The notes beneath the pieces were generated by a model. It was given only the letters and a program-made list of their open reading frames with translations, searched no databases and was not told where the DNA came from. The translations under genes and the position numbers were made by a program. Below are positions 34,560-44,076 of a stretch of DNA of 64,000 nt, in pieces (the stretch's first letter is position 1; the number at the start of each line of letters is the position of its first letter). Source of the DNA: Trichomonas vaginalis G3 (lineage: Eukaryota; Parabasalia; Trichomonadida; Trichomonadidae); NCBI RefSeq assembly GCF_026262505.1, contig NC_067207.1, forward strand, positions 18,320,082 through 18,384,081, written 5' to 3'.

Positions 34560-36060
34560 TTTATTTCGAAAAAGTAGCAATAATCGTAAAAGGGTATTGA
34601 TAGGCTTGCTAAAGTAACTAATTTTAGCTGTCAAATACTTTTGTATTTTGAAGTACCCAGATTTTCCTTACTTTTACCACTCCCCATGTAATTTCTGGGG
34701 AAAACGATAATTCATTTTTTTTATGGATGAATAGATCGTTTTCCTAGAAAGGACCTCATATCTCTGGCTAAAAAGAGTGTCAGATCCTAAATAGATTATT
34801 GATCTAGTGTACAAATCCAATAAAAAGCCTATTTTTTGGCTTTTTTGGTGCTCATTTTTTCGAAGATCTACATGAATATGGGGAAACCATCGGATTTTTT
34901 TGGTTAACCCACATCTTCATGTAGTCTGGACTATCTTTCCTCGAAGGACCTCTTTACGGGTGTAAAAACTCATAAAGTTCTCAAAAGATTCATTCTCGAT
35001 CTCCATGCTGAAAGAATTTACAATAAAAAAGAGATCTACGCATCAAACTACAGCCATAAATGAACTGAACCCCTAAAGCTCAGCTCTTAGTTTATCAAAA
35101 ACGTCGAAATCCTTCTCATTGCAATCAAATTTTCTCAATAACTCATAAGAAAAATCGAATTTTGATTAAGCCGATGTTATAAGTATCACAAATACTACAA
35201 ACTTGAGCAATATCGAAATTGCCAGCAAAAGTTTGAAATTGCATTGCTCATATTTGTTTTGTAAACTAAAAATCTGCTTATATTATTCATTAATTTTTTA
35301 TATATTATTCATATACTTTAATAAAAACAATACTATTTCACCTTAAAAATGAATTTCATAAGTCAATATTATTTTTTTGAAAATGTATCAATTTTCGATT
35401 AAAACAACATGAGAATAAAATTTACGCAAAATTATTTTAAAAAATGGTTTTAAAAATTTACAATTGATTAAGAATAAGATTGCAAGAAGTTTTGAAGTTT
35501 AATTTTAAGAAAAAAAATTCGGATATTATTCATGGATCTAAGTGATCTGATATTTGAGTATCGGCACTATGCATAAAACATATATTTATAGTTTTTGGAT
35601 TTTTATGATTTTAAATATATTCAAATTTGGCAATCCAATAGATTTTTAAAAAATAGGTAAATAAAAATAGATTACATATGCAGCAGATTTAGAACATGAA
35701 ACAAATCTTATAGTGACCCAAAAAAAAATTCATGATCCAAAAAAGAAAAAAATTAGCTAAATGGGAATAAAAGCTTGGCACAATGAATCATTATGTCAGA
35801 TGTTTCCACTACACTACACCGGCAGTTCGAAAAATACCCTTGGTGGTTCTATTTAATAGCTACTCCCAACGATAGGCGGTGTCCCCAGCTTTAGAGGGGT
35901 GGTAAAAGTAAGGAAAATCTGGGTAAATTAGTATAAATTTGTTTTTACTTTTATTTCGAAAAAGTAGCAATAATCGTAAAAGGGTATTGATAGGCTTGCT
36001 AAAGTAACTAATTTTAGCTGTCAAATACTTTTGTATTTTGAAGTAAATTAGTATAAATTT
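34560..36060. repeat. about 120-bp duplication inside the MULE, first copy split by a nested element
   Basis: The segment from TTATTTCGAAAAAGTAGC to TTTTGAAGTA occurs at about 34560-34655 and again at about 35949-36045. AATTAGTATAAATTTG follows both copies (after removal of the nested element from the first). This shows a tandem duplication that predates the nested insertion. Confidence 0.75.
34656..35923. mobile_element. TA-flanked element nested in the MULE (Tc1/mariner-like size, degenerate)
   Basis: The inverted repeats start with CCCAGATTTTCCTTACTTTT (34656 on) and end with the complement at 35923. TA flanks both sides (34654-34655 and 35924-35925). The length of 1,268 bp resembles canonical mariners, such as the known T. 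vaginalis mariner of about 1.3 kb. I find no long open frame; short open stretches near 34830-35060 may be remnants of a transposase. The terminal sequence differs from mariner ends that I can recall, so the superfamily is uncertain. Confidence 0.7.
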
Positions 36061-36261
36061 GATATTATTTTAACTCCCTTTGAAAACCTCAATTTTCCAT
36101 ACAGAGGGAACGGGAATAGCATCCAATATTCCCTGAGAATGGTTGCGCATTCTCAGTTCCCTCTATATTTCGAACGAAGCTCTCATCGGTCTTTTTTTTA
36201 ATACTAAACGTTTTTTCCCCCTGTCACTTTTAGCTAAAATTTGGGTTTGCCTGAATGATTT

Positions 36262-36913
36262 CTCATTTAATACATTTAATTAGATGTAAAAGTCATACAC
36301 ATTACTATTACTTTGCTGATAACTATTGGTTTTGATGCTAATTTCCAACTTAATGTTTTTTCTCGAAAAATATCATCTGGAAACTGAATATATAAAAGTA
36401 ATACTCTAGCTAGTACAATGGTACAAACAATCATGCTCTATAATGTTATTTTGTAAAATTATCCATAAAATTCTTTTCAATATCATATTATTTTATAAAT
36501 AATTGTCACAATTAATGTAATACATCAAAATATGAATAATACTTATTATTTATGCTTGTATGTAGAATTTGTTATTACAAAATCAAAATTGATCTAATAT
36601 CCAGCTTTGATAAAGATGGTGTAGGTACGAGACAGAAAACGAATGAATTGCCGAATCCTGAAAAGCATAATACATGTTTAAGTTTTATAAAAAATCTAAG
36701 TTAGTTTTATAGAATTTCATAGAAAAGCCAAGATTGCATTCACAATGGTATCTTAACAATAAAGACTTATTTTCAATAAGTTTTAGATTGCTAGTTCTCA
36801 TAAAAAATGAAAATCTTATTGATTAGACTAAATGTCTAATTAAATAATAAGGTAAGGCTGGCTCCTTCCATCGATCTTTCACATATCCTACTACCATTCA
36901 GTAAGCAACTAAT
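36262..36913. other. AT-rich intergenic sequence upstream of the M8 protease gene
   Basis: No gene is visible. The last 60 bases before the protease frame contain TCTTTCACATATCC and CCATTCAGTAAG, which are weakly Inr-like, but I do not claim a start site. Confidence 0.45.
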
Positions 36914-38848
36914 TTGCTCATTATAAACCTTATTCTTTTAACATTGAAAAGACAAAATCTAAAATCTGTCAATTTTTTGGTTTTGATTTTCCTCCTTTTT
37001 CGACATATTTATGGCGAATATGTAGGACCAAGAATGCCTCTTTTAACAGAAAGAGATATAGATCGAAATCCAATTGTTATAGAATATGATATTTCTCAAC
37101 TTTTAGTTGATGATGATATTTTTCGTTGTATTGATGACGAACAAGTTATAAATTGGAGATATGCAAATGATTACAAATGCGATAAACATGATATTTTGAC
37201 AGATGAAAAACTATCAGCATTATACAACACAATTCAAAACCTTACTAACTATTTTACAACTATAATTCGAGTGAATCATCAAAGGCATAACTATAATGCA
37301 TATAATGACTATTCAAATGCTATTCGAATTAAAGAAAATAATAATACTGTTTCTTCTGATCATAAGATTACAATATTGGTTAGACCATTTGAAGATGAAA
37401 CAATTGCTATTACCAAAAATGTTCAATTCCATAGAAATGGACGACCTTTACAATCAATTTTGATATTAAACCCAAGAGTTATACCATATCAAACCAATAG
37501 ATACTTCTTTCTCCTCTTGTTCCACGAAATTGTACATGCATTAGGCCTCAATGAAGATTGTTTTCCAAAATGGGTCGATCGTAAAACAGGATTTCCATAT
37601 GAAACTCATCCAATTGTCAACATCACATATCCTGAATACAAGAATAAAGTATTTTATGAACTTTGCACACCAAAAGCCAGAGAAGTCTTTAGAAGAAGAT
37701 CAAATTCCCAAACAGGATGTTTGCCAATGGAAGAAAATGGAGAAACTCGAGATAGAAGAGTCCATGTGAAAGGTACAATATTCAGACAGGATGTTTTAGC
37801 ACAAATGGTTACTTATGACGCTGTCGTAAGTGAAGTTACCCTTGCTGTTATTGAAGATATGGGATTTTACTCTGTTGAATGGACTATGGCCGAACCGATG
37901 CCTTGGGGAACTGTAGAATTCAATGCAAATGAAGATTTCTTCAAAAAACCTTCATGGAAACATATTCCTGATCAATTTAAATTCCAATCAGGATTTGATA
38001 CAGTGTCCATTGACCTAAGATCATATGGTAAGCATAAATCCAAGGAATTCGATGAAGAATCAGATGAATTTAATTTGACATCTTATGGAAATTTATATCT
38101 TCCGATAGAAGGTGATAAAATGAACTCAAAGAAATCCGAAATTGACTCCGAAAAAGACAACTCTGCTAATAAAAATAATTTCAAAAATAATCAGAGTCAA
38201 ATTGATAATACAACAAATAATTCACAGCCTTTGAAGCTGAAATTTAATGTTACAAGGTATCCATCTCATGATTATTTACCTTTACTCCGTCCGACTAAAT
38301 TTTGTAAGTTTAGCGAATGGGCGTTCAACGTAATCATCAAAGGAGAAAAGAAAGTAATGTGTCTCTCAAGCTCTTATAATTTATCTCATATTACTTTTTC
38401 ATATGGAGGAGTTCACATATGTAAGAGTAATGAAACGTTTGTGATTGATTCAAGAAGAATAGTTATTTGTCCGGATGCTTTATATTTGAAGAAAATTGCA
38501 GACTTTATTAACCAAAATCCAAGAAATTACGGTCATATTCCACTTCCACAGGATCAATTGGTTCCAGATAAATATAATTATCAGGCTCCTCTTCACGATG
38601 ATGTTCCTAATCCGGTTAAATTTGCTCAAGATTTAGATTCAGCAAATAAGAAGAAAAATGCACCTCCTCCAACCGAAGTAAGGATAAAGAGGAACAATAA
38701 TATCAAAAACTACGCGGGATTTGTCGTATTAGTAATTGTTGTCGGTGCAGGATTTCTTGGAATCTTATATTTGACTGGCAAAGAGCAATACAGCCATGCT
38801 CCTGTTGCTCTTCAACTTCCTCTCAAGCAGAAGCCTTTATATGTTTGA
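36914..38848 (+). CDS. leishmanolysin-like (M8/GP63) surface metalloprotease, no ATG before the signal segment
   Basis: The frame is open from 36914. The zinc site is HEIVHALG (H204-H208, counting from 36914), with the third ligand H284 in RRVHVKGTIFRQDVL, and then SEVTLAVIEDMGFYSVEW. These fit leishmanolysin-type peptidases. A hydrophobic signal-like segment (residues 18-30, VNFLVLIFLLF) precedes the mature part. A membrane anchor (YAGFVVLVIVVGAGFLGILYLTG) with a short tail lies near the C-terminus. The protein is thus a likely type I surface protease. There is no ATG upstream of the signal segment in this frame. The first ATG (37034) would remove it, so the start is missing, shifted or wrongly sequenced. 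Confidence 0.85.
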   Translation: MLIINLILLTLKRQNLKSVNFLVLIFLLFRHIYGEYVGPRMPLLTERDIDRNPIVIEYDISQLLVDDDIFRCIDDEQVINWRYANDYKCDKHDILTDEKLSALYNTIQNLTNYFTTIIRVNHQRHNYNAYNDYSNAIRIKENNNTVSSDHKITILVRPFEDETIAITKNVQFHRNGRPLQSILILNPRVIPYQTNRYFFLLLFHEIVHALGLNEDCFPKWVDRKTGFPYETHPIVNITYPEYKNKVFYELCTPKAREVFRRRSNSQTGCLPMEENGETRDRRVHVKGTIFRQDVLAQMVTYDAVVSEVTLAVIEDMGFYSVEWTMAEPMPWGTVEFNANEDFFKKPSWKHIPDQFKFQSGFDTVSIDLRSYGKHKSKEFDEESDEFNLTSYGNLYLPIEGDKMNSKKSEIDSEKDNSANKNNFKNNQSQIDNTTNNSQPLKLKFNVTRYPSHDYLPLLRPTKFCKFSEWAFNVIIKGEKKVMCLSSSYNLSHITFSYGGVHICKSNETFVIDSRRIVICPDALYLKKIADFINQNPRNYGHIPLPQDQLVPDKYNYQAPLHDDVPNPVKFAQDLDSANKKKNAPPPTEVRIKRNNNIKNYAGFVVLVIVVGAGFLGILYLTGKEQYSHAPVALQLPLKQKPLYV

Positions 38849-39098
38849 AATTTTGATTTGTTATAATTTGTTATGTAAATATGCTGTTTTATCAATATAG
38901 CTATGCTTATTTGCATCATAATATTTATTTTTATGTATTATCGAGGGTTTTGCCAAAAAATATTTTCCAAACTATTTTTTTAATCTCTCATATTAATCAA
39001 TTGATAATAAATAATTAAAACGATAGCTGGTTATATTTAAAAAAACAAATGAAGTTAGTATAGATGGAATTTAACATTACACTGCTTAGATAGAAAGC
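38849..39098. other. short AT-rich convergent spacer
   Basis: This spacer lies between the M8 protease gene and the minus-strand 195-aa gene. I see no feature in it. Confidence 0.5.
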
Positions 39099-39686
39099 TT
39101 AGCAAGGGATTGTAGGATAGTTAATTGGTGGAATTGGAGCAATTGGAGCTATTGGCTGGGTAGGTTGGGCTGGTTGGAATTGTCCACCTTGATATAGAAC
39201 TTGTTGTTCAACTTGAGGGAGAGGAAACTCATTGCACACACGGTTGAAAATATCAGGCTGAACCTTGCTCTCAACCATGTATGTTCTTATAAAATCTGGT
39301 ATTCGTTCTTCAGGGATTTTAATAATTTGAGTTTCTAACCTTTCTGACGGAGGATATGTCATGAAAAATCGCTCGTAATCATCAGATTGAACGATTTTCT
39401 TTAACGCCGCGAGTTTGTTGTATTTCTTTTGAAGAGATTTTGAACATTTTCCATTTTCGATTTGGTTAATATTGGCGTCTACGTCTTGGGCGTATCTCTG
39501 TCCATCATCGAGCTTTTCGAATTGCTGTCTGTACATGTCATAGTTTTGAGCGAGCTCAATAATTTTTGATTTATCGCCGTATTCCAAATTTCTCCAAAGT
39601 TGATTATCTGTCGAACGCATTAGACTTGATACTTGCTTATGCTTAAGTTTAAGAGCAGCAATGGCAACTTGGAAAGCAGTTTTCAT
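39099..39686 (-). CDS. 195-aa helical protein with Pro-rich C-terminus, unknown function
   Basis: The ATG is complementary to 39684-39686. Residues 1-150 are strongly helical and charged (ALKLKHKQVSSLMR, LEYGDKSKIIELAQNYDMYRQQFEKL). The last 35 residues are low-complexity Pro/Gln/Ile (PAQPTQPIAPIAPIPPINYP) and end in Cys. The pattern, an N-terminal helical bundle with a Pro-rich tail, occurs in membrane-trafficking adaptors (ESCRT-associated proteins among others), but I found no family signature. Upstream (39701 on), AAAGTGTCACTTTTACGC is present. Confidence 0.65.
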   Translation of the reverse strand: MKTAFQVAIAALKLKHKQVSSLMRSTDNQLWRNLEYGDKSKIIELAQNYDMYRQQFEKLDDGQRYAQDVDANINQIENGKCSKSLQKKYNKLAALKKIVQSDDYERFFMTYPPSERLETQIIKIPEERIPDFIRTYMVESKVQPDIFNRVCNEFPLPQVEQQVLYQGGQFQPAQPTQPIAPIAPIPPINYPTIPC

Positions 39687-40815
39687 CGATCAAAAAATCA
39701 AAGTGTCACTTTTACGCTGATATTCGTTTTAAAATTTTTTTCCTCTCAAAAGTCCTGCCCCTCAATTTGAGTTTCTTTCAAAAAACCCTCACCGTATTTG
39801 GAGGTTTAGTGGAATAGTCGTGTGATTTAGAAATTAAGAAGATAAATATGTTATCAAGAACATTCCTAGAATACGCTGACTAGGTGAAATTACAAAAGGT
39901 TTTCTTTCAAATTCTAAAAAAATTAAAATTAAAACCAATTTGTTATTCTCCCAAAAAAGCTATTAAACTAATACAGCAGGAATTTAAATAAGGGTTTCGT
40001 TTTGCTAAAATTGTCACTTTTATAGCATATTTGTTTTTGGATGTTTTGCGAAACCAAAAAAAAACTATGATATACAATGTGTGTGTAAAGAAAATACTTT
40101 ATTTACTAGTTAAAAAATCATTTGGTATTGATCAAGTTATTGGCGTCAAAAATTTTCTCACTGGGTTTTCGTCTATCAATCCCAGCTCATTATATACGCA
40201 ACCAATCAAAAATCTGATATGGGAGTCCAAGGCTAACTTTTTGTCGTCTACCTAATAAAAGAGGAAGCAGCATTAGTGAGAATAATCGCAAATATTCAAT
40301 TTAAATTATCTTTTTATTCTTAATTTAAAGTGACAAAAAGAATAAAAAACCTATTCTAAGGCATGTTGTTATGTAAATGAGACTAGACATCATATTTTAT
40401 GTTATGAAAAAAAAATATTTAGAATTTTAGAACAAAATAAATAGAAAAAATAGCATAACTTATGGATGTGCGTATATTAAATTTAATAAATTAAGAGAAA
40501 TTATTTTTGGCGCCAAAATTATTCGTTAACTCTCAAATTTTTCTGAGTCAATAAGCCGCCAAAAAAGTGTCATTTCTTTATAGGAAAGGAAACCTATTTG
40601 ACGAACAATCCGGACACTAGTGCCTCAGCGAATTTCCCCAAACCCACCAATCCCCTCCCTGCTGTTGTACACCATCGATGGAAAGTAAGTCATCAATAGT
40701 CTCTTTTCCTGATTTCAAGCTAACGTTAGATCATTCATGAAAGAAATCATTGCCTTTCATCAGAGACTTTCGTTATAACTGCGCTGCTCTCAAGTTCATC
40801 TTGAGAAATTTACGT
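39687..40815. other. intergenic sequence left of the large inverted repeat
   Basis: Only a 74-codon open frame (40031-40255) is present; its composition and lack of context do not support a gene. Several short GTGACA/TGTCAC motifs occur. No repeat of note is visible until the inverted repeat begins at about 40816. Confidence 0.5.
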
Positions 40816-43171
40816 AATAACTGAATTCCCAAAGTTCTTTAGGTGATCCAAAACACTGTAGCTGCTTGAACTTTGGACGAGCCTCGCACCCCAGAGAATA
40901 GAAATCCCAATCTTGCTCATGTTTAGTTGAATTAGTCTGCAGCAGTACAGCTCTGATACCACAAGATCGTGATGTATACAAAGTCACAACGCTATTTGAT
41001 TCAACAACTAGCTAGTTTTGACATCAAATTGCAAAATTTGACTTCGTTATGAGCTCTTTGTAGCAAAAATACATTACACTTAAAGACTAGTTGCTAGACT
41101 GTAGTAGTTTGTTCGTATATATCTATTTTTCCCCAACGTATTGCATACTACATTTTGACAAGACTTGCAACCTTATAGTAACCTCGTTGGGAATTGTTCA
41201 AGCAAAGCGTAGGTAGTTAAGGTCGAGTAAGAGTTCTTCTTAAATCTTTCACTGAATGAGTAGGTGTTGGAAGAATTGTTCTCTAAAGCGATACAGCTGC
41301 GCTACATGTTCGTCAACTTGTCTAGAAATAAATATATCATTTGTTTTATACGTTTTTTCGTAATAAATCTATTTGTATTTGTTGTATTTGAGTATGAAGA
41401 TAACAAAAACTACGGCATAAGACGCAGTACACTGGGCTTCGTTGCCATTTTATTTACCATGTTAAGAATAAACTTAACAGACATGCTTTGTTTTCGACGA
41501 AGCCATCTAAAATAACGTACATCTAAATAAAACTAAAAAACTGTAAAATTTCTTTATTTGATAGTATACTTCAAATTATGCACTATACCTTCTAGAATTC
41601 TATAACACTCTTTGCATATAATTTTTTTAAAAAAAAGTTATATCTCGACAAAAATATGATTTATCAATAGAGTATGTAAAATAAAACTCATTCGCAGTAT
41701 TAAAAAATCGTAAATCTTTCCAAAAAAATTTTGAATTACAAATTTTAAAACTTAAAACAACATTTTTTGAAGCGAAAAAACGAAATCTAATTTTTTTTGG
41801 AAAATTTAGAATAAATAGAGCTCTTTAACTCGTCGAATACAAATTGTTTTCAAGTTTTTTTCGACCGGAAATTGAACTTTTAGAGTTTATACAATAAGAT
41901 TCACATGAAAAAATACGGGTTTAACAAAGAAATCACCAATATAAAGGTTTTTTAGTAGAACGAGATTGATAAAAACTATGGTATGATAAAAAGACGATAA
42001 TTTTTTTGGCGGGATAATTGAAGAATATGAATGATTCGAATTACAGACATACTCTAGTCCGAAACTTACTATGGTTCGTGACTTATTTTTGACACAGAAT
42101 AGCTGTAGACTAAGGCTTACTCTAGATCCAGACTTATTATACAATTAAATTTGCTTTTGGAATAAGACTTAATTTTAGTTACAAACTTATCTTAATATCA
42201 GACTTATATTTAGAATCAGACTTACTTTAGTCTAGAACTTACATTTAGAATCAGACTTACATTTCAAGTCAGACTTACTTTCGTCCGAAACTTACATTTC
42301 AAGTCAGACTTACTTTCGTCCGAGACTTACATTTCTAGTCAGACTTACATTTCAAGTTATACTTACTTTCGTCCGAGACTTACATTTCAAGTCAGACTTA
42401 CTTTCGTCCGAGACTTCCATTTCAAGTCAGACTTACTTTCGTCCGAGACTTCCATTTCAAGTCAGACTTACTTTCGTCCGAGACTTACATTTCAAGTCTG
42501 TCTTACTTTCGTCCGAAACTTACATTTCAAGTCAGTCTTACTTTCGTCCGAAACTTACATTTCAAGTCAGTCTTACTTTCGTCCGAGACTTACATTTCAA
42601 GTCAGACTTACATTTCAAGTTATACTTACTTTCGTCCGAGACTTACATTTCAAGTCAGACTTACTTTCGTCCGAGACTTACATTTCAAGTCTGTCTTACT
42701 TTCGTCCGAGACTTACATTTCAAGTCAGACTCTCATTTCAAGTCAGTCTTACTTTCGTCCGAGACTTACATTTCAAGTCAGACTTACTTTCGTCCGAGAC
42801 TTACATTTCTAGTCAGACTTACATTTCAAGTTATACTTACTTTCGTCCGAGACTTACATTTCAAGTCAGACTTACTTTCGTCCGAGACTTACATTTCAAG
42901 TTATACTTACTTTCGTCCGAGACTTACATTTCAAGTCAGACTTACTTTCGTCCGAGACTTCCATTTCAAGTCAGACTTACATTTCAAGTCTGTCTTACTT
43001 TCGTCCGAGACTTCCATTTCAAGTCAGACTTACTTTCGTCCGAGACTTACATTTCAAGTCATACTTACATTAATATCAAACTTATATTAACCTACGACTT
43101 ACTTTTATTCCCAGACATCTTGATCCACACTGACATTGAAAACCACTCATACATCTAAAGCCACTCAAACA
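40816..43171. repeat. left arm of large inverted repeat
   Basis: The arm begins at ATAACTGAATTCCCAAAG and ends at GCCACTCAAACAT. It matches, in inverse orientation, 47258-50119. The unique parts (40816-42170 and 43075-43171) match closely with occasional indels. The satellite part differs in length (about 900 against 1,400 bases). Small open frames inside (for example near 41270-41515 and 41890-42140) are conserved between arms only because the DNA is. I do not call genes there. Confidence 0.85.
42170..43075. repeat. 35-bp dimeric satellite (17 + 18 bp), left arm
   Basis: Two related subunits alternate: GACTTACTTTCGTCCGA (17) and GACTTACATTTCAAGTCA (18). Variants include TACATTTCTAGTCA and a TTATACTTAC form. 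Copies are well preserved here and noisier in the right arm. Confidence 0.9.
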
Positions 43172-43193
43172 TAATCCAAAAAATGATAATATA

Positions 43194-43856
43194 ATGAAAC
43201 TTTATAGAAAATTGAAAATTTCGGCAATTAAAAATAAAGTCGAACAGCATTGTAAATGCAACTGCAACATGGAAAATGTTTATAAACTATATGGTGTTCA
43301 TATTCCATGTATTCATAACATCTTAGATGTAAAACCGGCCGATTTAGAAAAACCTAAAGCATTTCATATTGGAAAATTGGAATTCAATAGTTCGAAGAAT
43401 ATTCTAGTTTATGATGATGAAGACAATCCGATAGGAAAGGGTGATCGGAAAAATGAACAATGCAAAATTTCGGCTCGGAAAACATTTACAACCAAAGTTG
43501 AGAACGAAATTTACTTGTATGAAGAACAAGTAACTCCAGATATAGGAGTTAAAAGTCTTGTTCAACGCATTTTAAATCTTCCGTCAATTGACAAGGCAAC
43601 AAGTTTCATGTTTAATCTTGGGATGAACATCGATTATGATACAATTCAGGCAATTCATTATATATCATCATTAAGAAAAACACATCCAGAAGTGATAGAT
43701 TTGGCATTAAGTAATGCATATCTTCCGGAAGAATCAGATGAATATCAGCAAAACAAAGACATGATTTCAAAAATTATCGAAGAAGTTTTTGATAATAAAG
43801 ACAAGGAAAGAGATCCAGATTTTGTTGTAAGAAGGAAGAGGAAAAATGGTTTGTGA
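43194..43856 (+). CDS. 220-aa protein, unknown function, between inverted-repeat arms
   Basis: The ATG at 43194 is 22 bases after the end of the left arm. Its upstream region, which includes CCACTCATACATC and CCACTCAAACATA (Inr-like, weak), therefore lies in the repeat and is duplicated at 47258. The N-terminus has HCKCNCN. The middle is mixed, the C-terminal region is helical and acidic, and the end is basic (RRKRKNGL). No family is recognised. It is the only convincing gene in the loop of the inverted repeat. Confidence 0.65.
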   Translation: MKLYRKLKISAIKNKVEQHCKCNCNMENVYKLYGVHIPCIHNILDVKPADLEKPKAFHIGKLEFNSSKNILVYDDEDNPIGKGDRKNEQCKISARKTFTTKVENEIYLYEEQVTPDIGVKSLVQRILNLPSIDKATSFMFNLGMNIDYDTIQAIHYISSLRKTHPEVIDLALSNAYLPEESDEYQQNKDMISKIIEEVFDNKDKERDPDFVVRRKRKNGL

Positions 43857-44076
43857 AAAAAATATTTATATGAATAAAATGTGTATGATTATTGTTTATA
43901 AAAATAGTTAATAAATATGAGAAACTATTTAATTATTTGTTATATAAAGATTCGATATACAGAACAGAATGAAAAAGGATAAAAAAATTAATCAGAAAGA
44001 TGTAAAAGTTTGGGAGATATAAAAAATATTATAGAGATAAAATATTTCCTGAGAGATAAAAAAGTCAATGAAAGAT
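43857..44076. other. AT-rich spacer
   Basis: This is the 3' flank of the 220-aa gene, running into the first satellite units. Nothing else is visible. Confidence 0.5.

Larger units (their letters stand above)
34271..36251. mobile_element. non-autonomous Mutator-like element (MULE)
   Basis: The element is flanked by perfect 10-bp direct repeats TGAATGATTT (34261-34270 and 36252-36261). Its ends carry 30-bp inverted repeats, with an identical 20-base core aattttagctaaaagtgaca at 34281-34300 and its complement at 36222-36241. The 9-10 bp target duplication is the diagnostic of MULEs, which are known in T. vaginalis. No transposase frame is present. Inside are a short tandem duplication and a nested TA-flanked element. 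Confidence 0.85.

Noticed and set aside
40031..40255. 74-codon open frame as a small gene
   Set aside because: No conserved features, no promoter evidence, and an AT-rich region in which such frames occur by chance.
41264..42144. Two small open frames conserved in both inverted-repeat arms
   Set aside because: Conservation follows from the DNA duplication; start codons and composition do not support genes, and one frame starts at a non-ATG codon.
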